From positions 1 through 61,310 of the forward strand of contig CAIKMN010000001.1 of NCBI GenBank assembly GCA_903828535.1: 61,310 nucleotides of DNA, written 5' to 3'. Within the stretch, counting starts at the first letter, position 1. Each line of letters starts with the position of its first letter. The notes beneath the pieces were generated by a model. That model was not told the origin of the DNA. It saw nothing but the letters and a program-made list of their open reading frames with translations, and searched no databases. The translations under genes were made by a program, and so were the position numbers. This document shows positions 8,448 through 15,828 of this stretch, one piece after another. The DNA is from an uncultured Curvibacter sp. (GTDB lineage: Bacteria > Pseudomonadota > Gammaproteobacteria > Burkholderiales > Burkholderiaceae_C).

Positions 8448-9091
8448 AAACCTACGCCAGTGAATTTTTGGGAACCGCTTTGCTGCTGGCCATCGTGGCC
8501 GGCTCGGGTTTCATGGGCGAAACACTCGACTCGGGCAATGCCGCGGTCGCCTTGCTGGGCAACAGCATCGCCACCGGCGCCGGCCTTTTTGTTTTGATCT
8601 TTTTGCTGGGCCCCATTTCAGGGGCTCACTTCAACCCGGTCGTCAGTTTGATGGCTTGGCGTACAGGACAGATGGGCCTGCACAAGATGCTGGGCTATTG
8701 GGTTTGCCAATTCAGTGGGGCACTCGTCGGCATCTTTTTGATGCACCTGATGTTCCATTTGCCGATCCTCCAGGCGTCCAGCAAAGACAGAACAGGCCTC
8801 GGTATTTGGGTCAGTGAATTCGTCTCCACCTTGATTTTGTTGTCGGTCATTCGCTTGGGCGAATCCAACCCCCAAAGCAAAGAAAAATTGCCCCTCCTCA
8901 TCGCCATGACCGTCACCGCTGGCTATTGGTTTACCTCCTCCACCTTCTTTGCGAACCCAGCAGTGACCTTGGCGCGCAGCTTCACTAATACCTTTGTGGG
9001 CATTGCGCCTGCGGATGTGTTGGGGTTCGTTTTGGCTCAGGTGATGGCCGCCTTGGTGATATCAAAAATGACCCACAAAATTCAGCGCTGA
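8444..9091 (+). CDS. MIP family aquaporin/aquaglyceroporin, probable arsenite channel
   Basis: A 215-residue integral membrane protein with six predicted transmembrane segments. The two half-helix motifs are present: GAHFNPVVS (NPV instead of NPA, about residue 65) and FANPAVTLARS (about residue 165). It overlaps arsC by 4 bp. In Sinorhizobium an aquaglyceroporin (AqpS) takes the place of an arsenite efflux pump next to ArsC, letting arsenite made by ArsC leave the cell down its gradient. The coupling seen here supports the same role, but this is inference from context. Its 3' end overlaps the convergent lipocalin gene by 10 bp. Confidence 0.88.
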   Translation: MKTYASEFLGTALLLAIVAGSGFMGETLDSGNAAVALLGNSIATGAGLFVLIFLLGPISGAHFNPVVSLMAWRTGQMGLHKMLGYWVCQFSGALVGIFLMHLMFHLPILQASSKDRTGLGIWVSEFVSTLILLSVIRLGESNPQSKEKLPLLIAMTVTAGYWFTSSTFFANPAVTLARSFTNTFVGIAPADVLGFVLAQVMAALVISKMTHKIQR

Positions 9092-9642
9092 TCGGTCTTC
9101 TCTAGTTTGTTGATGTCCAGGCCCATGGCTTTCAAGCGAGACAGCAAAGCGGTGTATTTGGCCGAGTCCACGACCGGCTCGCGCGACAAAATCCACAGGT
9201 ATTCACGCGAAGGTTCGCTGACAGCCGCCAATTGATAGGACTCGTCCAAGTCCACCACCCAGTAATCGCCCCAAACAAAGGGCAGGAAGGACAACCAGGC
9301 CGGTGCGAAACGCACTTTGAGCTTGGCCGAGTCTGAGTTGCCAACCTGTTTGGCTTGGCCGAGGGCGCGCTCCCAATCCCCGCTGGCGAGTTTGCATTGG
9401 TTCAAAACACGCAGGCTTCCATCGGCTTCAAGCGAGTAATTGGCCGATGTGCTGGAGACGCATTGTTTTTGAAATCGATTGGGGAATTTGGCAATTTCAA
9501 GCCAACGCCCGAGGTAACGCTGGACATCCAAATGAGGAATGGCTTGCACAGGCGGCATGGCGGCTGGGTTGGTTTGCGCGTGACACCCATAGCCGCTCAG
9601 CAAGGCGGAGAGCAGCAGCAACGATTTGAGTAAATGGGTCAT
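9082..9642 (-). CDS. blc: Lipocalin family protein (Blc-like outer-membrane lipoprotein)
   Basis: A 186-residue protein with a hydrophobic N-terminal signal (MTHLLKSLLLLSALLSG) and Cys20 as a likely lipidation site, although the lipobox (GYGC) is imperfect. The mature part shows the lipocalin signature VQRYLGRWLEIAKFPNRFQ, then YSLEADGSLRVLNQC and the late YLWILSREP strand. Bacterial Blc proteins bind lysophospholipids or fatty acids at the outer membrane. The open frame extends further upstream, but ATG 9642 gives the signal sequence and is chosen. It converges with and overlaps the aquaporin gene by 10 bp. Confidence 0.88.
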   Translation of the reverse strand: MTHLLKSLLLLSALLSGYGCHAQTNPAAMPPVQAIPHLDVQRYLGRWLEIAKFPNRFQKQCVSSTSANYSLEADGSLRVLNQCKLASGDWERALGQAKQVGNSDSAKLKVRFAPAWLSFLPFVWGDYWVVDLDESYQLAAVSEPSREYLWILSREPVVDSAKYTALLSRLKAMGLDINKLEKTDQR

Positions 9643-9727
9643 GAAGGGTCCAGTTGAGTTTGCCCTGACTTTACGCCAACGATAAGATGCCACCCCATGA
9701 TTCGCCCATTCTAAAAAGGCTTTAAAC

Positions 9728-11545
9728 ATGCGTGCGTTGCGTTGGCTCGGCCTGATTCTGTTGTCTCTCTTGCTGGCTTTGGTTTTGTTGGTGGCGCACG
9801 CTTGGTGGTTCAAGCCCCTGCGTTTGAATTGGTTCTACAACCGCGTTTTCTTGCAGTCTTTGGTCGACTCACCGATTTCTCTGAGCAGTTTGCAGTTGCT
9901 GGATGGCAGTGCTTTGGATTGGTACAGCGGGCGATTGGACGACTTCTCTATCGCCCACGAAGACCAAGAAATAGAGCGCGCGCATCTCAATTCAACGCTT
10001 TTCCAAAGTTATGACGCTGCCCCTTTGACGGGGCCTGACAAGGTCAGTTGGCAGGTGGCCGACTTTCAGAATCGGCTGCAGCGTGAACAAGAAAACTGGC
10101 GCTGGTACAGCTACCCGGTCAACCCCTTGTTTGGCGTTCAATCACAACTGCCCGACTTTTTGATCAACACCCACGCCATCACCAACGAAAAAAGTGCCCG
10201 TCGCTACTTGGCGCGTCTGAACGCCATTCCCAAGGCCTACGAGCAAATTGAAGAAGGCTTGAAGGTGCGTGAAGCCAAGGGCTTGTTGCCCAATCAATTC
10301 GCGGTGCAAAAAACCACCGCCCAAATTGAAGCATTCTTAGAGCCCGCCCCGCGCCAACACCCCTTGGTTTTGAATCTGGAGGACAAACTCAAAAAAATGA
10401 CGCCAGCGCTGCCGGCCGAGCGACAAGATTTACTGATTCAACAAGCCAGCGAAGCGGTGGAAAAGTCGGTCTATCCGACCTATCAAAAAATGCGGGTGCA
10501 CCTGCAAAATTTGCAAAATTCGAAAAAACACGCCTTGAACAACGACGGCGCTTGGGCCTTGCCGAACGGCGAGGCCTATTACAACTTCTTAATTTGGCAG
10601 CACACCACGACCCACCTCAGCGCCCAAGATTTACACCAAAAGGGCCTTGAAGAGGTGGCGCGCATTGGCCGTGAGATGGACGCCATCTTGGCGCAAGAGC
10701 AGGTGCCCGGCAAAACACGGGCCGACAAAATGCAATCGCTGGCGCACCGTTCCGACCAACTCTATCCCGACTCGCCAACAGGGCGAGAACAGCTTTTACT
10801 GGACTACCAGCGCATCATTGACGAAGTGGATGCGGCCAGCAAATCGGTGTTTGGGCTGCGCCCCCAAATGGGGGTGGTGGTCAAGCGGGTGCCCGAGTTT
10901 TCAGAAAAAACCGCGCCCATGGGCTACTACCAACCCCCCTCTTTGGAAGGGGAGCGACCCGGTCAGTTTTTTACCAACCTCTACAAAATCGAAGACACGC
11001 CGAAATTTGGCATGCACACGCTGGCCTACCACGAGGCCATCCCAGGCCACCATTTGCAAATTGCCTTGCAAATGAAAATGGCGGGCTTGCCCTTTTTCAG
11101 GCGCGCCACCGGGTTTTCTGCGTTCGTTGAAGGCTGGGCCCTTTATGCCGAGCGACTCGCTTGGGAAATGGGTTTAGAAAAAGAGCCCTTGGACAACCTG
11201 GGTCGGCTGCAAGGTGAAATGTTCAGAGCCGTCCGCTTGGTGGTGGACACCGGGTTGCACGCCAAACATTGGACGCGTGAGCAGGCCATCGCCTACATGA
11301 TGCGGGAAACCGGCATGGGTGAAACCGAAGTCACGGTGGAGATCGAGCGGTATTTGATCGACCCCGGTCAAGCCTTGGCCTACAAAGTGGGGATGATGAA
11401 AATTTTGGAATTGCGTGAACGCGCCAAATCCCAACTGGGCCCACGCTTCAAGCTGAGTGAATTTCACGACTTGTTGCTCTCCAACGGCGCGCTGCCCTTG
11501 GATGTTCTCGATTCCGTCGTGAACGACTGGATCCGCACTCAATGA
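9728..11545 (+). CDS. DUF885 family protein, putative membrane-anchored zinc peptidase
   Basis: A 605-residue protein with one N-terminal transmembrane segment (LGLILLSLLLALVLLVAH, about residues 6-24) and a large extracytoplasmic part. The HEAIPGHH motif at about residues 434-441 contains the H-E-x-x-x-G-H-H pattern conserved in DUF885 and resembling the zinc site of M32-like peptidases; GFSAFVEGWALYAE follows, with the further conserved glutamate. DUF885 proteins are often called lipoproteins or metallopeptidases, but their substrates are mostly unknown. It overlaps the next gene by 4 bp (ATGA), so it heads a small operon with the DUF2878 and SDR genes. Confidence 0.88.
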   Translation: MRALRWLGLILLSLLLALVLLVAHAWWFKPLRLNWFYNRVFLQSLVDSPISLSSLQLLDGSALDWYSGRLDDFSIAHEDQEIERAHLNSTLFQSYDAAPLTGPDKVSWQVADFQNRLQREQENWRWYSYPVNPLFGVQSQLPDFLINTHAITNEKSARRYLARLNAIPKAYEQIEEGLKVREAKGLLPNQFAVQKTTAQIEAFLEPAPRQHPLVLNLEDKLKKMTPALPAERQDLLIQQASEAVEKSVYPTYQKMRVHLQNLQNSKKHALNNDGAWALPNGEAYYNFLIWQHTTTHLSAQDLHQKGLEEVARIGREMDAILAQEQVPGKTRADKMQSLAHRSDQLYPDSPTGREQLLLDYQRIIDEVDAASKSVFGLRPQMGVVVKRVPEFSEKTAPMGYYQPPSLEGERPGQFFTNLYKIEDTPKFGMHTLAYHEAIPGHHLQIALQMKMAGLPFFRRATGFSAFVEGWALYAERLAWEMGLEKEPLDNLGRLQGEMFRAVRLVVDTGLHAKHWTREQAIAYMMRETGMGETEVTVEIERYLIDPGQALAYKVGMMKILELRERAKSQLGPRFKLSEFHDLLLSNGALPLDVLDSVVNDWIRTQ

Positions 11546-12081
11546 ATCGCCTCTGGAATGCCCTTGCTTTTCAGGCGGGTTGGTGGGCTTGCATTGGCAG
11601 CGTGACCCTTCATTTGGAGGCCGAGGCCATGGCTTTTTGTGTCGTGCTGATGGGCCTACAAATTTATTTTTTGCCCTCGCGCGCGCTCGCCCAGCAAGAA
11701 TTCAAACTGATGCTTGCGGGCGGCTTGATCGGCATCGTGGCCGATTCGGCTTTGCAGTTTGGGGGCGTGATTGATTTTTATGGCTGGGCTTTGGGGCCCC
11801 TCAGCCCCTTTTGGCTTTGGACGATCTGGGCCCTTTTCGCCGGCACTTTGAATGCATCGATGTCTTTTCTCAAGAGCAAGCCGCTTTGGATAAGCGCCGG
11901 ATTGGGCTGCATCTTGGGGCCATGGAACTACCTCGCCGGGGCTAAATTGGGGGCCGCGAAGCTGGACTTTGGCTTCGCGCCCCTATTGGCCTTGGGGTGC
12001 ATGTGGATGCTGGTCTTACCCGCTTTGGTCTGGCTAGCCAGAAAAACGGATGCCAAAGCCCATTCGAAGGCCCATGACTAA
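11542..12081 (+). CDS. DUF2878 family integral membrane protein
   Basis: A 179-residue, strongly hydrophobic protein with five or six membrane segments. The features ALAFQAGWW at the N-terminus, GLIGIVADSALQFGGVI in the middle and LGPWNYLAGAKLG later match DUF2878, a family of unknown function. It overlaps the DUF885 gene by 4 bp upstream and the SDR gene by 8 bp downstream. In proteobacteria such genes are often found near fatty-acid desaturase or photolyase-linked clusters, but nothing here tells its role. Confidence 0.82.
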   Translation: MNRLWNALAFQAGWWACIGSVTLHLEAEAMAFCVVLMGLQIYFLPSRALAQQEFKLMLAGGLIGIVADSALQFGGVIDFYGWALGPLSPFWLWTIWALFAGTLNASMSFLKSKPLWISAGLGCILGPWNYLAGAKLGAAKLDFGFAPLLALGCMWMLVLPALVWLARKTDAKAHSKAHD

Positions 12082-12784
12082 CCACTTTCCCTCCCTCTTT
12101 GAGCACGACTACAAAGCGTTGGTCATTGGTGCCAGTGGTGCCATTGGGGGCGCTTTTGTGGCGGCCTTCAAAGCCGACCCCCACTGCACCCACGTCGAAG
12201 TCGTGACGCGCAGCACAGGTGGATTTGACTTGCTGGACGCCGAGTCCATTCAACGCCAAGCAGCGCTTTGTGCCGTCTCGGCCCCTTACCAAGTGGTGGT
12301 CGACGCCACCGGGGCTTTGACTCTGGAGGGACGGGGACCGGAGAAATCCCTGGCCAGCCTCGACCCCGCCTTGTTGACAAAAAGTTTCCAAATCAACGCC
12401 ATGGGTCCGGTCATGGCCATGAGCCATTTTTCCAAGTTGCTGGCAACAGGGCCGGCCATTTATGCCAAGTTATCGGCCCGAGTGGGCAGCATTTCAGACA
12501 ACAAAAAAGGCGGCTGGTACGGTTACCGCGCGGCCAAAGCCGCTTTGAATATGTTGCTGCACACCGCCGCCATCGAGTTGCAACGCAAGAACCCCGAGCT
12601 CAAGGTGGTTTTGCTGCAACCCGGCACGGTGCGGTCTGCCTTGTCGGCGCCCTTTGCGGCTTCCGTTCCAGATTTGCTCGATCCGACCGAATCTGTAGCG
12701 GGCCTGTTGGCCGCCATGAAAAGCTTAAGCAACAAGGCCGGCGCGCATTATGTCGACTATCGTGGCGAGCCGATTGATTGGTAA
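12074..12784 (+). CDS. Short-chain dehydrogenase/reductase (SDR) family protein
   Basis: A 236-residue SDR. The nucleotide-binding motif is VIGASGAIGGAF near residue 17 (G-x-x-x-G-x-G form), the N-x-A/M segment is INAMGPVMAMSHF, and the catalytic residues are Ser in SARVGSISDN and YRAAKAA (Y-x-x-x-K, about residue 156). The start was moved from the upstream frame opening at 12050 to ATG 12074, which gives a normal N-terminus and has GAAGG-like purines just before it. It resembles CsgA-like SDRs (C-signal family). The substrate is unknown. It overlaps the DUF2878 gene by 8 bp. Confidence 0.88.
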   Translation: MTNHFPSLFEHDYKALVIGASGAIGGAFVAAFKADPHCTHVEVVTRSTGGFDLLDAESIQRQAALCAVSAPYQVVVDATGALTLEGRGPEKSLASLDPALLTKSFQINAMGPVMAMSHFSKLLATGPAIYAKLSARVGSISDNKKGGWYGYRAAKAALNMLLHTAAIELQRKNPELKVVLLQPGTVRSALSAPFAASVPDLLDPTESVAGLLAAMKSLSNKAGAHYVDYRGEPIDW

Positions 12785-12808
12785 ATTTTGAAAATGACGG
12801 GAGCACTC

Positions 12809-13432
12809 ATGTCAACGATGTACAACTATGAACCCAAAAACGGCCACGGGCTGCCGCACGATCCCTTCAATGCCATCGTCGGGCCTCGGCCCATCGGCTG
12901 GATTTCCACGCTCAGCCGGGCAGGCTTGCCCAACCTAGCGCCTTACAGTTTTTTTAATGCCTTCAATTACGTGCCCCCGATGATTGGGTTCTCCAGTATT
13001 GGTCACAAAGATACTTTGAAGAACATCGAAGAAACCGGTGAATTCGTCTGGAACCTGGTGACCCAGGATTTGGTCGAGTCCATGAACCAATCTTGTGCGC
13101 CCTACCCCCCCGGCGTGAGCGAATTTGAAGCCACGGGTTTGGCACCCCTCGCCTCCGATCTGGTGGCCCCACCCCGAGTGGCCAAAGCCAAGGTGGCTTT
13201 TGAGTGCCAATGCACCGAGATCATTCAACTCAAAACCGCATCGGGGGAAAAGGTGCCCAGTTGGCTGGTGTTGGGCGAGGTCGTCAAGGTCCACATTGAC
13301 CTTGGTTTGTTAAAAGACGGTATTTACCAAACCGCCGAATCGGGGGTGGTGCTTCGGGGGGGCGGTCCTGGCGACTACTTCACGGTCGGGTCAGCGCAGT
13401 TGTTTGAGCTCTTCCGTCCCCAAAACCTCTAA
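12809..13432 (+). CDS. Flavin reductase family protein (FMN-binding split barrel)
   Basis: A 207-residue protein of the DIM6/NTAB flavin-reductase-like group. The segment AIVGPRPIGWISTLS followed by NLAPYSFFNAFNYVPPMIGFSS is the characteristic FMN-binding start of the family. These proteins reduce FMN with NAD(P)H or partner with an oxygenase; no oxygenase is adjacent. The longest frame opens at TTG 12788; ATG 12809, with GGGAG at 12799-12803 (5-nt spacing), is chosen. It lies 24 bp after the SDR gene and may be its last co-transcribed neighbour. Confidence 0.9.
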   Translation: MSTMYNYEPKNGHGLPHDPFNAIVGPRPIGWISTLSRAGLPNLAPYSFFNAFNYVPPMIGFSSIGHKDTLKNIEETGEFVWNLVTQDLVESMNQSCAPYPPGVSEFEATGLAPLASDLVAPPRVAKAKVAFECQCTEIIQLKTASGEKVPSWLVLGEVVKVHIDLGLLKDGIYQTAESGVVLRGGGPGDYFTVGSAQLFELFRPQNL

Positions 13433-13477
13433 AAGTCGGGTTGAGGCGGAGGCAGCCGCCCAGGACGTATCAGTATT

Positions 13478-13561
13478 GTTACTAGGATGTAACCACTTTG
13501 TCAGGTAGCATAATGTTTCGTGAAACTTACAGCCTGCCTCATCGAGGTCACTGGCAGTGAC
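13478..13561. promoter_or_regulatory. Leader of the Liv binding-protein gene with three inverted repeats
   Basis: The 157 bp before the binding-protein gene hold GTTAC-N6-GTAAC (13478-13493), GTTTC-GT-GAAAC (13515-13526) and the 15-bp odd palindrome GTCACTG-G-CAGTGAC (13547-13561). The last is perfect and ends 28 bp before the start codon, a good place for an operator or a leader hairpin. I do not recognise the regulator. No clear -35/-10 pair with correct spacing is seen. Confidence 0.45.
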
Positions 13562-13589
13562 AACATGATTCATTTAACTGGAGACCCAC

Positions 13590-14864
13590 ATGCAACGCAG
13601 AACCCACCTGACCCTTCTGGCCTCGCTGATGCTGAGCGCCGGCTTCGCCTTCGCCGCTGACACCATCAAAATCGGCGTGTCCGGCCCCTTCACGGGCGGA
13701 TCCTCCTCAATGGGCGTGAGCATGCGCGATGGCGTTCGCTTGGCGACCGAAGAAATCAACAAGGCCGGTGGCGTTTTGGGCAAAAAGCTCGAGTTGGTGG
13801 AACGTGATGACGAAGCGAAAAACGAGCGCGGCGTTCAAATTGCTCAAGAATTGATCAACAAAGAGCAAGTGGTTGCTAACTTGGGCTACATCAACACCGG
13901 TGTGGCTTTGGCGTCTCAGCGTTTTTACCAAGAAGCCAAAATCCCCGTTTTTAACAACGTTGCCACCGGCTCCGCAGTGACCCAGCAGTTCAAAGCGCCC
14001 GAGTACCCCGACAACTACATCTTTCGCAATGCCGCCAACGACAGCATCCAAGCCCCCATGATCGTCGAGGAAGCGATTGGTCGACGCGGCTTCAAGAAAG
14101 TGGCCATTCTGGCCGACTCCACCAACTACGGCCAGCTCGGCAAAGCCGACTTGGAAAAGGCACTGGAAGCCAATGGCGTCAAGGCCGTTGCGGTTGAGAA
14201 GTTCAACATCAAAGACGTTGACATGACGCCCCAGTTGCTGAAAGCCAAGGAAGCGGGCGCTGAAGTCATCCTGACTTATGCGATTGGCCCTGAGTTGGCT
14301 CAAATCGCCAACGGCATGACCAAGCTGGGCTGGAAAGTGCCCATGATCGGCAGCTGGACTTTGTCGATGGCCAACTTCATCGACAACGCGGGTCCTGGCG
14401 GTGAAGGGGCACGCATGCCACAAACCTTCATTCAAGAACCCAACACCGTCAAACGCAAGGCCTTCATTGATGCTTACTTGAAGACCTTCAAGCCCAAGAA
14501 CAACCGCATGGACTCGCCCGTTTCAGCCGCTCAGGGTTATGACTCGGTCTACCTCTTGGTCGCCGCCATCAAGCAAGCGGGCAGCACCGATGGCGTGAAA
14601 ATCCGTGAAGCTTTGGAAAACCTCGACGCCAAGGTGGAAGGCGTGGTCATGACCTATGACAAGCCCTTTACCCACGACGACCACGAAGCCATCACCAAAA
14701 ACATCCCCGTTTTCGGCGAAGTCAAAGGTGCCAAAGTGGTTTACGCCTATGAGGAAGACCGTTTGAAGGGTTCCGACATCCGCACCAAGACCAAGGCCAA
14801 ATCCGCTGCCGCGCCTGCTGCTGGCGCCAAAGACAAGCCCAAAGACAAGGCCGACAAGAAATAA
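13590..14864 (+). CDS. Branched-chain amino acid-type ABC transporter substrate-binding protein
   Basis: A 424-residue periplasmic binding protein heading a full Liv-type importer. A signal peptide (MQRRTHLTLLASLMLSAGFAFA) is followed by DTIKIGVSGPFTGGSSSMGVSM. The body is a standard type-I periplasmic binding fold, with ANLGYINTGVALAS near residue 90. The last 25 residues are an unusual Ala/Lys/Asp tail (KSAAAPAAG then KDKPKDKADKK), likely disordered. The ATG has an imperfect GGAGA site. A very strong hairpin follows before livH, so it can be expressed above the membrane parts. The downstream mmsA gene would fit valine catabolism, hence a branched-chain amino acid, but other Liv substrates are possible. 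Confidence 0.92.
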   Translation: MQRRTHLTLLASLMLSAGFAFAADTIKIGVSGPFTGGSSSMGVSMRDGVRLATEEINKAGGVLGKKLELVERDDEAKNERGVQIAQELINKEQVVANLGYINTGVALASQRFYQEAKIPVFNNVATGSAVTQQFKAPEYPDNYIFRNAANDSIQAPMIVEEAIGRRGFKKVAILADSTNYGQLGKADLEKALEANGVKAVAVEKFNIKDVDMTPQLLKAKEAGAEVILTYAIGPELAQIANGMTKLGWKVPMIGSWTLSMANFIDNAGPGGEGARMPQTFIQEPNTVKRKAFIDAYLKTFKPKNNRMDSPVSAAQGYDSVYLLVAAIKQAGSTDGVKIREALENLDAKVEGVVMTYDKPFTHDDHEAITKNIPVFGEVKGAKVVYAYEEDRLKGSDIRTKTKAKSAAAPAAGAKDKPKDKADKK

Positions 14865-14875
14865 TTTTTTCTCAA

Positions 14876-14916
14876 CCAACGCCGTATTCGCTCAGGTGAA
14901 TACGGCGTTGGTTTTT
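14876..14916 (+). terminator. Strong hairpin between binding-protein gene and livH (terminator/attenuator)
   Basis: A perfect 14-bp stem (14876-14889 with 14898-14911, CCAACGCC.../...GGCGTTGG) with an 8-nt loop is followed by TTTTTG. It lies 12 bp after the binding-protein stop and 32 bp before livH. Partial read-through would give more binding protein than permease, and the hairpin also protects the upstream mRNA end. Confidence 0.85.
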
Positions 14917-14947
14917 GTTCTCTGTTTTTTTTCACAAAAGTCCACTT

Positions 14948-15826
14948 ATGGAAATCCTGCTCCAACTTGTCTACAGCGGTATTGCGCTGGGCATGATCTA
15001 CGCGGTCATCGCCTTTGGCTATCAGCTGACCTTTGCCACCTCTGACACACTGAATTTCGGCCAAGGCGAAGCCTTGATGCTGGGTGCCTTGGTGGCACTG
15101 ACTTTGGTGGATCGATTGGGCATGAACTACTGGCTGGCCATCCCCTTGGTGGGTGCCTTTGGCTTGGTTCAAGGGGTCTTGGTCGAGCGCATTGGCGTCA
15201 GTCCAGCCATCAAAATCAAGAGTGAATTTGGTTGGATCATGTCCACCATTGCACTGGGCATTATTTTCAAAAATGTGGCTGAAAACATCTGGGGCCGCGA
15301 CGACATGCGCTTCCCCTCCCCTTTGCCTGAGGCCCCCATCAAACTGCTGGGCGCCAATGTGCTGCCCATGGAGTTGCTGGTCATCGCGGGGGCCGTTCTG
15401 ATGATGTTGGCGGTTGAATTTTTTAACCGCAAAACCATTTATGGCAAGGCCGTCGTGGCCACCTTCAACGACCGCGATGCGGCCAAGTTGATGGGCATCA
15501 ACACCGGCTTGGTGATCACGTTTTCGTATGCGCTGTCCTCTTTGACGGCCGGTTTTGCGGGCATGTTGATCGCGCCGCTCACCTTGACCGGCGCCACCAT
15601 GGGCGCTGTGTTGGGCCTGAAAGCCTTTGCAGTGGCCATCATTGGCGGCTTGAACAGTGGCATGGGCATCATCGTTGGCGGCATTATTTTGGGCGTGGCC
15701 GAAACCACCACGGGCTTCTATTTGTCGACGGGCTACAAAGACGTGCCCGGCTTGGTGTTGCTGTTGTTGGTCTTGGCTGTGAAGCCGGCAGGCCTGTTTG
15801 GTAAATCTGCGATCAAGAAAGTTTGA
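14948..15826 (+). CDS. livH: Branched-chain amino acid ABC transporter permease LivH
   Basis: A 292-residue inner-membrane permease with about eight transmembrane segments. It starts MEILLQLVYSGIALGMIYAVIAFG, the typical LivH opening, and contains NFGQGEALMLGA (about residue 41) and the cytoplasmic EAA-like loop with AKLMGINTG. The longest frame opens at TTG 14915 within the preceding hairpin; ATG 14948 fits the family, although no good ribosome binding site precedes it. The stop is 2 bp before the ATG of the next gene. Confidence 0.93.
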   Translation: MEILLQLVYSGIALGMIYAVIAFGYQLTFATSDTLNFGQGEALMLGALVALTLVDRLGMNYWLAIPLVGAFGLVQGVLVERIGVSPAIKIKSEFGWIMSTIALGIIFKNVAENIWGRDDMRFPSPLPEAPIKLLGANVLPMELLVIAGAVLMMLAVEFFNRKTIYGKAVVATFNDRDAAKLMGINTGLVITFSYALSSLTAGFAGMLIAPLTLTGATMGAVLGLKAFAVAIIGGLNSGMGIIVGGIILGVAETTTGFYLSTGYKDVPGLVLLLLVLAVKPAGLFGKSAIKKV

Positions 15827-15828
15827 CC

